Shown: positions 1 to 5,597 of the stretch, piece after piece
How positions within the stretch are numbered: the stretch's first letter is position 1
How the letters are laid out: each line of letters opens with the position of its first letter
Assembly: GCA_014859985.1 (NCBI GenBank)
Contig: JACZKN010000148.1
Location: 1-6,100, forward strand
Direction: 5' to 3'
Source of the DNA: Candidatus Krumholzibacteriia bacterium
Lineage (GTDB): Bacteria; Krumholzibacteriota; Krumholzibacteriia; LZORAL124-64-63
DNA: 6,100 nt
Program-made: the position numbers and the translations under genes
Notes under the pieces: model-generated
Databases searched by the model: none
What the model was told of the DNA's origin: nothing
What the model saw: only the letters and a program-made list of their open reading frames with translations

Positions 1-627
1 CCGGACTGGGGCGTCGGCCTGGCCCTGCCCTCGGGCCGGGCCGTGGCCGTGGACCGGGAGCGGCTGCCGGCGGTGGGCCGCGGCCTGCGCGAGGTGTTCC
101 TGCACGAGATGGTCCACGCCCTGCTCTTCCAGGCTGCGCGAGGCGCCTGGCTGCCCACCTGGTTCCACGAGGGCACGGCCATGCAGGCCTCCGGCGAATG
201 GCGCTTCGTCGACACGGTTTCCCTGGCCCTGGCCGGCCGCGTGCCCGAGCTGGGCCGCCTGCAGGCCCGTTTCCCCGCCCCGGCGGCCATGGCCGACCAG
301 GCCTACCGCACCAGCCTGCTGGCGGTGCGCCGCCTGGAGGAGCGCCACGGGCCCGGGGCCGTGGCCCGGGTCCTGGCCGAGACCGCCCGCCTGGACGACT
401 TCGACACCGGCTTCCTGGCCGCCACCGGCGAGGACCCCGTCGCCTTCGCCCGGGAGTTCGACGCCCACATGCGCCTGCGCTTCGGCTGGCTGGTGGCCCT
501 GACCCGCTGGCCCACCCTCTTCGTGCTCATGGGCCTGGTCCTGGCCGTCGGCGCGGTGCGCAAGATCGCGCTCGCGCGCCGCCGCCTGGCCGCCATGGAC
601 GACGGCCTGCCCCCGCCTGCGGCCTGA
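1..627 (+). CDS. Membrane-anchored zinc metallopeptidase, peptidase MA-like (5' end missing)
   Basis: The reading frame is open from base 1, so the N-terminus lies outside the window; 208 residues are visible (numbered from base 1). HEMVH at residues 35-39 is an HExxH zinc site, and the WFHEGTA segment supplies a third ligand, Glu57, 18 residues after the second His. This is the gluzincin arrangement of peptidase MA-like proteins. The following helical stretch (Tyr-x-x-Ser, then a Leu-rich segment, then ATGEDPVAF) fits the usual C-terminal half of that domain. A hydrophobic segment at about 167-186 is followed by an Arg/Lys-rich tail. By the positive-inside rule the catalytic domain should be extracytoplasmic and anchored by its C-terminus, which implies an unseen signal peptide. 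The substrate is unknown. The GTG at 43 is an internal codon rather than the start, because homologous-looking sequence runs upstream of it. Family and topology are likely; activity is inferred. Confidence 0.8.
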   Translation, partial: PDWGVGLALPSGRAVAVDRERLPAVGRGLREVFLHEMVHALLFQAARGAWLPTWFHEGTAMQASGEWRFVDTVSLALAGRVPELGRLQARFPAPAAMADQAYRTSLLAVRRLEERHGPGAVARVLAETARLDDFDTGFLAATGEDPVAFAREFDAHMRLRFGWLVALTRWPTLFVLMGLVLAVGAVRKIALARRRLAAMDDGLPPPAA

Positions 628-750
628 ATTCCGGCCGGTCTTGCAATCTGCCTCCCCTTTCCGCGGCCCTAGCCCCGCCCCGGACGTGCCCGGCCCCTCC
701 GCATCGGGCGCCCGGCCCTCCCGGCGCTCCCCGAGGCGCCCCCTGCCGCC

Positions 751-785
751 CCCGGGTTTCCGGTCGTTCCCCGGGGTTCCCGGTC
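751..785 (+). promoter_or_regulatory. Two imperfect dyad repeats, candidate enhancer-protein sites
   Basis: Two related units lie 19 bases apart, start to start: CCCGGGTTTCCGGTC at 751-765 and CCCGGGGTTCCCGGTC at 770-785. Each has internal dyad symmetry (CCGG-GTTT-CCGG and CCGGG-GTT-CCCGG). Their centres are about 64 and 83 bases upstream of the predicted sigma-54 start site near base 841. That is a plausible distance for an activator (bEBP) binding site. The surrounding gap is very C/G-rich, so chance similarity is a real possibility. Confidence 0.25.
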
Positions 786-814
786 CGGCGCCGCGTCCGG
801 CCGGCGGCCGGCGG

Positions 815-830
815 TGGCACTCCGGTTGCA
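815..830 (+). promoter_or_regulatory. Sigma-54 (RpoN) promoter, -24/-12 elements
   Basis: The sequence is TGGCAC-N5-TTGCA, a full match to the sigma-54 consensus. The invariant GG (816-817) and GC (828-829) are separated by exactly 10 bases. Transcription would start near base 841, giving a leader of about 50 bases before the GTG start at 890. It is correctly oriented and lies in the intergenic gap. Sigma-54 promoters need an AAA+ enhancer-binding activator, so the downstream secreted protein is probably induced by a signal rather than made constitutively. Confidence 0.8.
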
Positions 831-889
831 CTTCCGGCCCAGGTACGGGAAACCAACGGCCAATCGCACGACCTCCGGGAGAGAACGCC

Positions 890-1537
890 GTGAAGCACGC
901 AGCCATCATCGGGACGATGCTCGCTTTCAGCGCCCTGGGCACGGCCGACGCCCTGGCCCAGGCCGAACCCGTGAGCTTCCACTGGGCGCCCAGCCCGGCC
1001 TTCGACGGCCAGGGCAATCCCCGTTCGGAGGCCGTCGGCTACCAGGTCTGGCTGCGCCGCGATTCGGGCTCGCCGGAGCAGGTCGCGACGGTCATGGGCG
1101 ACACCGTCTACACCCTGCAGGCGGAGGCGGGCGTGGTGCAGCGCATCCGCGTCTGCGGTTTCGACCTCGAGGGCCGGATCTCGCCGTTCAGCGAGTGGTC
1201 CGATCCGGTCTACTTCGAGGACGAGATCCGCGGCGGCGACGGTGTGCCCGGCGCCGGGGCCCTGGGCGGCAACTATCCCAACCCGTTCAACCCCGAGACG
1301 CGCATCCGCTACGGCATCCCCGACGACCTGGCCACCGGCGACCCGGTGCGCCTGGAGATCTTCGGCATCGACGGCCGCCGCGTCCGCACCTTCGCCGTGG
1401 ACCGCACCGCCGGCTGGCACGAGGTCACCTGGGACGGCACCAACGACCGCGGCGTCGTCCAGTCGACGGGCATGTACGTGACCCGCCTGGTGGTGGGCGC
1501 GAGGGTCCAGACCGGCAAGATGACCATGCTCAAATAA
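890..1537 (+). CDS. Secreted fibronectin-III-like protein with FlgD-like/T9SS-type C-terminal sorting domain
   Basis: A 215-residue exported protein. The GTG start at 890 is chosen because GGGAGAG (877-883) sits 6 bases upstream and the first residues form a signal peptide: Lys2, a hydrophobic core, and ALA|QA cleavage after about residue 23. Residues ~27-111 resemble one fibronectin type III domain (WAPS, GYQVWLR, and a terminal SEWSDPVYF strand). A short Gly-rich linker leads to NYPNPFNPET at 128-137. This is the hallmark opening of the FlgD-like Ig / type IX secretion C-terminal domain, and the protein ends in the expected basic GKMTMLK strand. It carries no recognisable enzyme domain, so an adhesive, structural or ligand-binding role at the surface is inferred. 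It is controlled by the sigma-54 promoter just upstream and followed by a terminator, so it is probably monocistronic. The in-frame TTG at 641 is rejected as a start because it precedes that promoter. Confidence 0.88.
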   Translation: MKHAAIIGTMLAFSALGTADALAQAEPVSFHWAPSPAFDGQGNPRSEAVGYQVWLRRDSGSPEQVATVMGDTVYTLQAEAGVVQRIRVCGFDLEGRISPFSEWSDPVYFEDEIRGGDGVPGAGALGGNYPNPFNPETRIRYGIPDDLATGDPVRLEIFGIDGRRVRTFAVDRTAGWHEVTWDGTNDRGVVQSTGMYVTRLVVGARVQTGKMTMLK

Positions 1538-1541
1538 GTCC

Positions 1542-1567
1542 CCGCCGCGCGGCGGAGCCTTTCCGCC
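1542..1567 (+). repeat. Overlapping, mutually exclusive hairpins downstream of the sorted-protein gene
   Basis: CCGCCGCGCGGCGG (1542-1555) is a perfect palindrome. Its right half, GGCGGA (1551-1556), can instead pair with TCCGCC (1562-1567) across a 5-base loop. The two structures share bases and cannot form together. Neither has a following T-tract. They lie a few bases after the stop codon at 1537 and may protect the mRNA 3' end. GC-rich palindromes also arise readily by chance at this base composition. Confidence 0.35.
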
Positions 1568-1588
1568 GGGCCCCGGATTGACTAGATT
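1560..1588 (+). promoter_or_regulatory. Weak candidate promoter for the long greA gene
   Basis: TAGATT at 1583-1588 matches four of six bases of a -10 element. TTTCCG at 1560-1565, 17 bases upstream, matches only three of six bases of a -35 element. A TTGACT also occurs at 1578-1583, but it has no -10 at the right distance. Transcription from this -10 would start near 1595. If the terminator downstream is efficient, greA needs a start about here, which is the main argument for it. Confidence 0.25.
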
Positions 1589-1619
1589 AGCCCCTCGTTG
1601 TCGGCAGCGAGGGGCTTTT
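1589..1619 (+). terminator. Rho-independent terminator
   Basis: GCCCCTCG (1590-1597) pairs perfectly with CGAGGGGC (1608-1615). The stem continues inward with a T-G wobble, T-A and G-C around a TCGG loop (1601-1604), and an outer A-T pair adds to the base. This gives about 12 pairs followed at once by TTTT (1616-1619). It starts about 50 bases after the sorted-protein stop codon. Its T-tract ends 7 bases before the Shine-Dalgarno sequence of the greA-like gene, so it could also act as a leader attenuator for that gene. Confidence 0.85.
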
Positions 1620-1637
1620 CCATTGCGAAGGACGGAA

Positions 1638-3884
1638 ATGAGCGAAGAGGCGACCGGGGGACCTTCCCTCATCAAGCTGGGCAAGCTGGCCAACGGCAGG
1701 CAGTTCGACAAGCTCGAGGAGCTGTGGCCGGAAGCGCTGGAATCGGGCGACTACACCTGGCGCGAGCTGTTGCCGATCGCCGGGCAGGTGGGCCGCCAGG
1801 GGGCCGTGGACCGCGCCGACGGGCTGATGGACAGCCTGGTGGGCCGGGTCCAGGAAAAAGGAGGTCCGCCCGCGGCGCTCGATGCCGCCCGGGGGGCGGC
1901 CGCCCAGCTGCCCACCGGCAGCGGGGTCCGCACCCTGGTCCGCCGCCTCTACGCCGCCACCGCCACCGACTTCCCCGACCTCGATTCCCTGCTCGAACTG
2001 CTGCTGACCAAGGACCGTCCCCTGGACCAGGGCGTGGCCCTGATGGACCTGTACCTGCAGCTGCGCCCCGGCAGCTACGCGGTCGACCGCAGCCAGCTGG
2101 TGCCGGGCGTGGTGGAGACCCTGCTGGCGGACCGCGGCGTGCTGACCGTGCGCTACGACGACCGCAAGGTGGACTACGGCCCGACCACCATCGGCCGCCT
2201 CTCGCCCCGGGGCGTCGATTTCTTCCCCGCCCTGGTCCTGTACGACCCGGCCCGCCTGCGCGGCCTGGTCAAGGAGGACCCCGTCGCCTTCGTGAACCTG
2301 GCCCTGGACTCGAACCGCGAGGAGCGCCTGGCCTACCGGGATCTCAAGGGCTGGGTCACCGACCTCCTGGGCGAGAAGGGCTGGAAGGACTGGTGGGTCG
2401 AGGCCAAGGCCGCCTTGAAGCGCGACCCGCTGATCGGCCTGGGCGCCGGCTCCCAGCCCCAGCTGCGCCGCCTGCGCCAGGCCGACCGCTACGAGGACCG
2501 CCTGCGCCGGGAGTTCGACCACCGCAAGGATCCCCAGGACAAGCTGCTGAAGGTCGCCGGCTACCTGGACGAGATCGTCCGGGAGGAGCGCCAGAAGGGC
2601 GCCGGCCAGCCCGCCGACCCGGAGCTGCTGCAGTACCTGGGCAACGGCGCGGCCAAGGCCGCCGTGGCCGTCCTGAAGGACCGCCCGGCCCTGGCCCTGG
2701 CCGGCCTGGCCCTGCACGCGGAGATCGCCGCCCGCGGCGTGGACGTGGCCACCCCCAATCCCCGCGCCGCGGCCCAGGTCCTGGCCAAGGTGGGCGACCC
2801 CGGCCAGCTGGTGGAGGCCCTGCCCGAGACCCTCGTCATGCGCGTGCTGTCGTACCTGCAGACGGCCATGCCCGCCGACTGGGGCAAGGTCTGGAGCGCG
2901 GTGCTGATGCGCGCCGGCCGCCGGCTGTGCGACGCGGTCACCCGCGGCCTGCTCGAAGGCGGCCAGGAGGAGGCCCTGGCGGCGGCCCTGCGCCAGGCGG
3001 TGCTGCGGCCGACGGCGAGCCCGGACCTGGTGTGCTGGATGTGGCGCAGCCGCTTCACGAGCGGCGCGGGGGGGCGCTTCCTCGAGCGCCAGACGGCGCT
3101 GCCGGTGCCGCTGATCGCCGACGCCATGCTCTCGCTGCTCGACTCGGTGGGCAGGCTCTACGGCATGTCCATGGAGGAGAAGCACCTCAAGACCCTGGAG
3201 ACGGCCCGCCAGACCATTTCGGCCCAGGCCAGCAAGCCGCTGCTGGACCTGCTGGAGTCCGCCAGCCGCGACGAGGCCCTGCGCCTGAAGCGGGTCATCG
3301 AGGGCAACGGCGGCCTGGCGCCGGCCCACCGCACCCAGCTGCTGGGCTTCCTGCGGGCGCGCCACGCGGACCTCTTCGTCGAGGTCACCCGCGAGTGGGA
3401 GGACCAGAAGGCCATCTACTCCACCGAGAATGGCGTGCGCAAGCAGCAGTCGGCGCTGCGGCACATCATCGAGGAGGAGATCCCCCTAGTGGCCAAGCAG
3501 ATCGGCGAGGCGGCCAGCTTCGGCGACCTGAGCGAGAACGCCGAATACACCGCGGCCCTGGAGAAGCGCGACCAGCTGGCCAGCACGGCCAAGCGGCTGG
3601 AGAACGAGCTGAACCAGGCCCGGGTCATCTCCATCGACGTGGCGGCCAGCGACTTCGTCAACGTCGGCACGCGGGTCACGGTGCGCAACGAGGGCACCGG
3701 CGCCGAGGAGATCTACACCTTCCTGGGGCCCTGGGACACGGACACCGAGAACCGGGTGCTCAACTACCAGGCGCCCCTGGCCCAGGCCTTCATGGGGGCG
3801 CGCATCGGCACCACGGTCGCCTACGGCGAAGGCGAGGACCGCCGCACCTGGACGATCCTCGCCGTGGAGTCGGCGCTGGACTGA
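1638..3884 (+). CDS. greA: Long-form GreA: transcript cleavage factor with ~590-residue N-terminal extension
   Basis: A 748-residue protein. The ATG at 1638 is chosen over the in-frame upstream TTG at 1578 because GAAGGA (1627-1632) precedes it by 5 bases, and the upstream extension would run through the terminator. Residues ~595-748 form a complete GreA. A coiled-coil hairpin carries the tip motif GDLSENAEY (629-637); Asp630 and Glu633 correspond to the acidic residues that coordinate Mg2+ in the RNA polymerase secondary channel and trigger cleavage of backtracked RNA. An FKBP-like domain (~675-748) follows, with APLAQAFMG matching the usual SPLAxALxG. Residues 1-590 are mostly helical, with a small strand-rich patch at ~165-205 and a Trp-rich GWKDWW at 248-253. 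Large GreA proteins with long N-terminal extensions are known in Chlamydia and spirochaetes, though standard GreA is about 158 residues. The extension's role is unknown. It acts in the cytoplasm on RNA polymerase. Confidence 0.9.
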   Translation: MSEEATGGPSLIKLGKLANGRQFDKLEELWPEALESGDYTWRELLPIAGQVGRQGAVDRADGLMDSLVGRVQEKGGPPAALDAARGAAAQLPTGSGVRTLVRRLYAATATDFPDLDSLLELLLTKDRPLDQGVALMDLYLQLRPGSYAVDRSQLVPGVVETLLADRGVLTVRYDDRKVDYGPTTIGRLSPRGVDFFPALVLYDPARLRGLVKEDPVAFVNLALDSNREERLAYRDLKGWVTDLLGEKGWKDWWVEAKAALKRDPLIGLGAGSQPQLRRLRQADRYEDRLRREFDHRKDPQDKLLKVAGYLDEIVREERQKGAGQPADPELLQYLGNGAAKAAVAVLKDRPALALAGLALHAEIAARGVDVATPNPRAAAQVLAKVGDPGQLVEALPETLVMRVLSYLQTAMPADWGKVWSAVLMRAGRRLCDAVTRGLLEGGQEEALAAALRQAVLRPTASPDLVCWMWRSRFTSGAGGRFLERQTALPVPLIADAMLSLLDSVGRLYGMSMEEKHLKTLETARQTISAQASKPLLDLLESASRDEALRLKRVIEGNGGLAPAHRTQLLGFLRARHADLFVEVTREWEDQKAIYSTENGVRKQQSALRHIIEEEIPLVAKQIGEAASFGDLSENAEYTAALEKRDQLASTAKRLENELNQARVISIDVAASDFVNVGTRVTVRNEGTGAEEIYTFLGPWDTDTENRVLNYQAPLAQAFMGARIGTTVAYGEGEDRRTWTILAVESALD

Positions 3885-3897
3885 GCCGCCGGGCGGC
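3885..3897. repeat. Small GC hairpin filling the convergent gap
   Basis: The 15 bases between the convergent stop codons of the greA-like gene and the dehydrogenase gene hold a GCCGC (3885-3889) / GCGGC (3893-3897) stem with a CGG loop. It has no T-tract on either strand and is short. It could weakly help end both transcripts, but this is uncertain. Confidence 0.2.
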
Positions 3898-3899
3898 CG

Positions 3900-4679
3900 C
3901 TAGTCCACGCCCCGCGGAAAGGACGCGTACGCCGCGGCCTGGTCCTGGGGCATGATCACGAGTTCGGCGATGGCCACGTGGGGCGGCCGCGTGGCGCAGT
4001 ACAGCACCGCGTCGGCCACGTCGGCGGCGCTCAGGGGCGGGAACTGCCGGTAGACCTGGGCCGCCCGCTCGTTGTCGCCGTGGAAGCGCACCTCGCTGAA
4101 CTCCGTCTCCACCATCCCCGGATCCACCGTCGAGCAGCGCACCCGGGTGCCCAGCAGATCCAGGCGCAGTCCCTGGGACAGGGCGCGCACCGCGTACTTG
4201 GTGGCGCAGTACACGTTGCCACCGGGGTAGACCTGCCGGCCGGCGATGGAACCGATGTTGATGACGTGCCCGCGGTCCCGGGCGATCATCCCCGGCAGCA
4301 CGGCGCGGCTCATCCACAGCAGGCCCTTGATATTGGTGTCGATCATCTCGTTCCAGTCGGCGTCGTCGCCCGTCTGCACCTTGTCCAGGCCGCGGCTGAG
4401 GCCGGCGTTGTTGACCAGCACGTCGATCGCCTGCCAGGCGGGGGGCAGGGCCGCCACCGCGGCGTTCACGGCGTCCCGGTCGCGCACGTCCAGCCCGAGG
4501 GTGTGGCAGCGCACGCCGTGTTCTGCGGCCAGGCGCTCCGCCAGGTCGGCCAGGCGCTCGCGGCGGCGGGCGGCCAGGATCAGGTGGGAGCCGGCGCGGG
4601 CGAACGCTTCGGCGCAGGCGGCGCCGATGCCGGAGCTGGCTCCGGTCACGAAGGCGACGGTGTCCTTCAGGCTGGTCAT
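3900..4679 (-). CDS. Short-chain dehydrogenase/reductase, YdfG-like (NADP-dependent 3-hydroxy acid dehydrogenase type)
   Basis: A 259-residue classical SDR. The Rossmann motif TGASSGIG is at 12-19. Arg38 and Arg39 at the end of the second strand suggest NADP(H) preference. Asp64 (LDV) contacts adenine and NNAG is at 90-93. The catalytic tetrad is intact: Asn116, Ser144, Tyr157, Lys161. The middle and C-terminal segments (RAVLPGM, HVINIGS, PGGNVY, TEFSEVRF) closely resemble E. coli YdfG as I recall it. YdfG oxidises L-serine, L-allo-threonine and related 3-hydroxy acids and reduces malonic semialdehyde. Substrate remains inferred. The ATG at 4679 is chosen because GGAG lies 6 bases upstream (complement of 4686-4689) and the SDR fold begins at once. 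Longer in-frame extensions only overlap the methyltransferase. ATG and the upstream gene's TGA share bases (ATGA, 4676-4679), implying translational coupling. Confidence 0.9.
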   Translation of the reverse strand: MTSLKDTVAFVTGASSGIGAACAEAFARAGSHLILAARRRERLADLAERLAAEHGVRCHTLGLDVRDRDAVNAAVAALPPAWQAIDVLVNNAGLSRGLDKVQTGDDADWNEMIDTNIKGLLWMSRAVLPGMIARDRGHVINIGSIAGRQVYPGGNVYCATKYAVRALSQGLRLDLLGTRVRCSTVDPGMVETEFSEVRFHGDNERAAQVYRQFPPLSAADVADAVLYCATRPPHVAIAELVIMPQDQAAAYASFPRGVD

Positions 4680-5467
4680 GGGGTTCTCCGTTGCGGATCG
4701 TCCGGCGGGAGGGCCTGGCCGGTCGACCGGTGTCGACCGGCCGGATCCGCAGGTTTGCGGATGACGAACGTGAGGTCCGCATGCCGGGCGGTCAGCCGCC
4801 CGAAGGATACGATATGGACCGTCCAGGCTACGGCCTGTGACAACGCCGTCAGGATCCGGTTGGCGGACTGGCTGTATGCGGAACTGTAACAAGCATCGAT
4901 CGTCAGGCCGTTCGCAGCGCAGAATCGCCGGACGCCGGCCAGCGATACGACCGGGTCGAAGTACGTGCGATATGGACCGAAGCCGGTCTTGCCGGCCGAC
5001 GCGAGTCCCTGGACATGGCGCACGAAGAGCACATGGACCCAATGGGGGAGCAACTTGGTCAGGAACCCCTTGGCCGATCGTCCGTCCGGGATGAGGACCA
5101 GAATAGTACCGCCGGGCCTCGTCCAGCGGACGAGGTTGTGCATGACCTGTTCGGCACCGTCCACATGTTCCAGGACATTGCAGCAGTACACGACATCGTA
5201 GCGCGCGTCATCCAGGATGACTGTCCGCAAGTCGCCGACGATTGTCTCTTGAAGGTCACGGCGCTCGTTTATGCGCATATCCAGCGCTTTCTCATCGAGA
5301 TCGACTCCGGTCAACGTGTATTCCAGATCACCGAGATCGACGTTCCAGCGGCTGCCGCAACCGGCCTCCAGGATCCTCAGGGGACCGTGGTCGTGTGCGG
5401 ATTCCAGGATGTGCTTCGCGAGAACCTGGCGCTTGGCGCGCCAGGAGTCGAGCTGCAGCGGTTGCAT
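4676..5467 (-). CDS. Class I SAM-dependent methyltransferase (Methyltransf_11/12-like), probably acquired
   Basis: A 263-residue protein with a SAM-binding fold. Motif I LEAGCGS is at 33-39, VDLDEKAL at 55-62 (Asp56 for the ribose), GDL at 78-80, YDVVYCCNVLEHV at 90-102, and RPGG at 117-120 before a strand ending IPD. The C-terminal half (KTGFGPYRTYFDP, then a helix-strand pair ending LTFVIRKP) resembles small-molecule or glycan methyltransferases of polysaccharide clusters. The acceptor cannot be told from sequence. The ATG at 5467 has GGGGG 5 bases upstream. The gene body is 53-60% G+C in sampled rows (for example 32/60 at 5281-5340), while neighbouring genes reach 70-82%, suggesting horizontal transfer. 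Residues after ~240 form a Pro/Arg-rich tail of host-like G+C that looks non-conserved. The stop overlaps the dehydrogenase start as ATGA. Confidence 0.85.
   Translation of the reverse strand: MQPLQLDSWRAKRQVLAKHILESAHDHGPLRILEAGCGSRWNVDLGDLEYTLTGVDLDEKALDMRINERRDLQETIVGDLRTVILDDARYDVVYCCNVLEHVDGAEQVMHNLVRWTRPGGTILVLIPDGRSAKGFLTKLLPHWVHVLFVRHVQGLASAGKTGFGPYRTYFDPVVSLAGVRRFCAANGLTIDACYSSAYSQSANRILTALSQAVAWTVHIVSFGRLTARHADLTFVIRKPADPAGRHRSTGQALPPDDPQRRTP
4717..4742 (-). repeat. Perfect 11-bp hairpin in the methyltransferase 3' tail
   Basis: GGCCGGTCGAC (4717-4727) and GTCGACCGGCC (4732-4742) are exact reverse complements separated by 4 bases. The hairpin lies within codons ~242-251 of the methyltransferase, 37 bases before the dehydrogenase ATG. 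No T-tract follows on the minus strand, so it is not an ordinary terminator. A second stem, ATCCGCA (4745-4751) with TGCGGAT (4756-4762), sits directly beside it. Such structures can block ribosomes or nucleases between coupled genes. Confidence 0.6.
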
Positions 5468-5497
5468 GGTTTCCCCCGGAATGATCGGCGGATTCGC

Positions 5498-5512
5498 GTC
5501 GGCCGCGCCGAC
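5498..5512 (-). repeat. Short hairpin in the methyltransferase leader
   Basis: GTCGGC (5498-5503) and GCCGAC (5507-5512) are perfect inverted repeats around a 3-base loop, ending about 30 bases before the methyltransferase ATG on the minus strand. It lies in the 130-base gap after the FecR-domain gene. It may be a 5' leader structure or simply a chance GC palindrome. Confidence 0.25.
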
Positions 5513-5531
5513 AAGTTGTGGGCCAATGCGG

Positions 5532-5561
5532 ATTCTTAGCAGGAAGCTTGCGAAACTGCAA
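5532..5561 (-). promoter_or_regulatory. Weak candidate promoter for the methyltransferase-dehydrogenase pair
   Basis: On the minus strand TTGCAG (5561-5556) is followed, 18 bases later, by AAGAAT (5537-5532). They match 3 of 6 and 4 of 6 bases of the housekeeping -35 and -10. This A/T-richer stretch is the only promoter-like sequence I find in the gap before the methyltransferase. It would give a leader of about 60 bases. Read-through from the FecR-domain gene is the alternative, since no terminator is evident in the gap. Confidence 0.22.
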
Positions 5562-5597
5562 CGGGCGAGATGCGGAGCAGCATCCGGCGCGGGTCGC

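Noticed and set aside
628..660. GGCC/GGCC pairing just after the peptidase stop as a terminator
   Set aside because: The stem is short and no run of T residues follows; the sequence continues mixed and C-rich.
1415..1420. Second TGGCAC inside the sorted-protein gene
   Set aside because: No TTGC element follows at the required spacing and it lies within coding sequence.
527..1711. Long open frames opposite real genes (394 aa at 527-1711 minus, 625 aa at 1587-3464 minus, 303 aa at 3978-4889 plus)
   Set aside because: They are low-complexity Ala/Gly/Arg/Pro/Val-Gln-rich translations typical of antisense frames in high-GC DNA. They overlap genes with recognisable domains and lack domains of their own.
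1598..3955. 785-residue frame on the same strand as the greA-like gene
   Set aside because: It is Gly/Pro/Arg-rich shadow coding in the second frame with no domain, and it would run across the greA stop and the convergent gene.
4680..5042. N-terminal extension of the dehydrogenase frame up to 5042
   Set aside because: The SDR fold starts at the ATG at 4679 with its own GGAG. The upstream part overlaps the methyltransferase coding region out of frame.
4692..5535. Heptamer TGCGGAT at 4692, 4756, 5396 and 5527, considered as insertion repeats flanking the methyltransferase
   Set aside because: Spacing is irregular, one copy lies inside the coding region, and no longer flanking direct repeat or integrase gene supports a mobile unit.
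5569..5584. GATGC/GCATC stem after the FecR-domain gene as a terminator
   Set aside because: It has only 5 base pairs, a 6-base loop and no T-tract on the minus strand.
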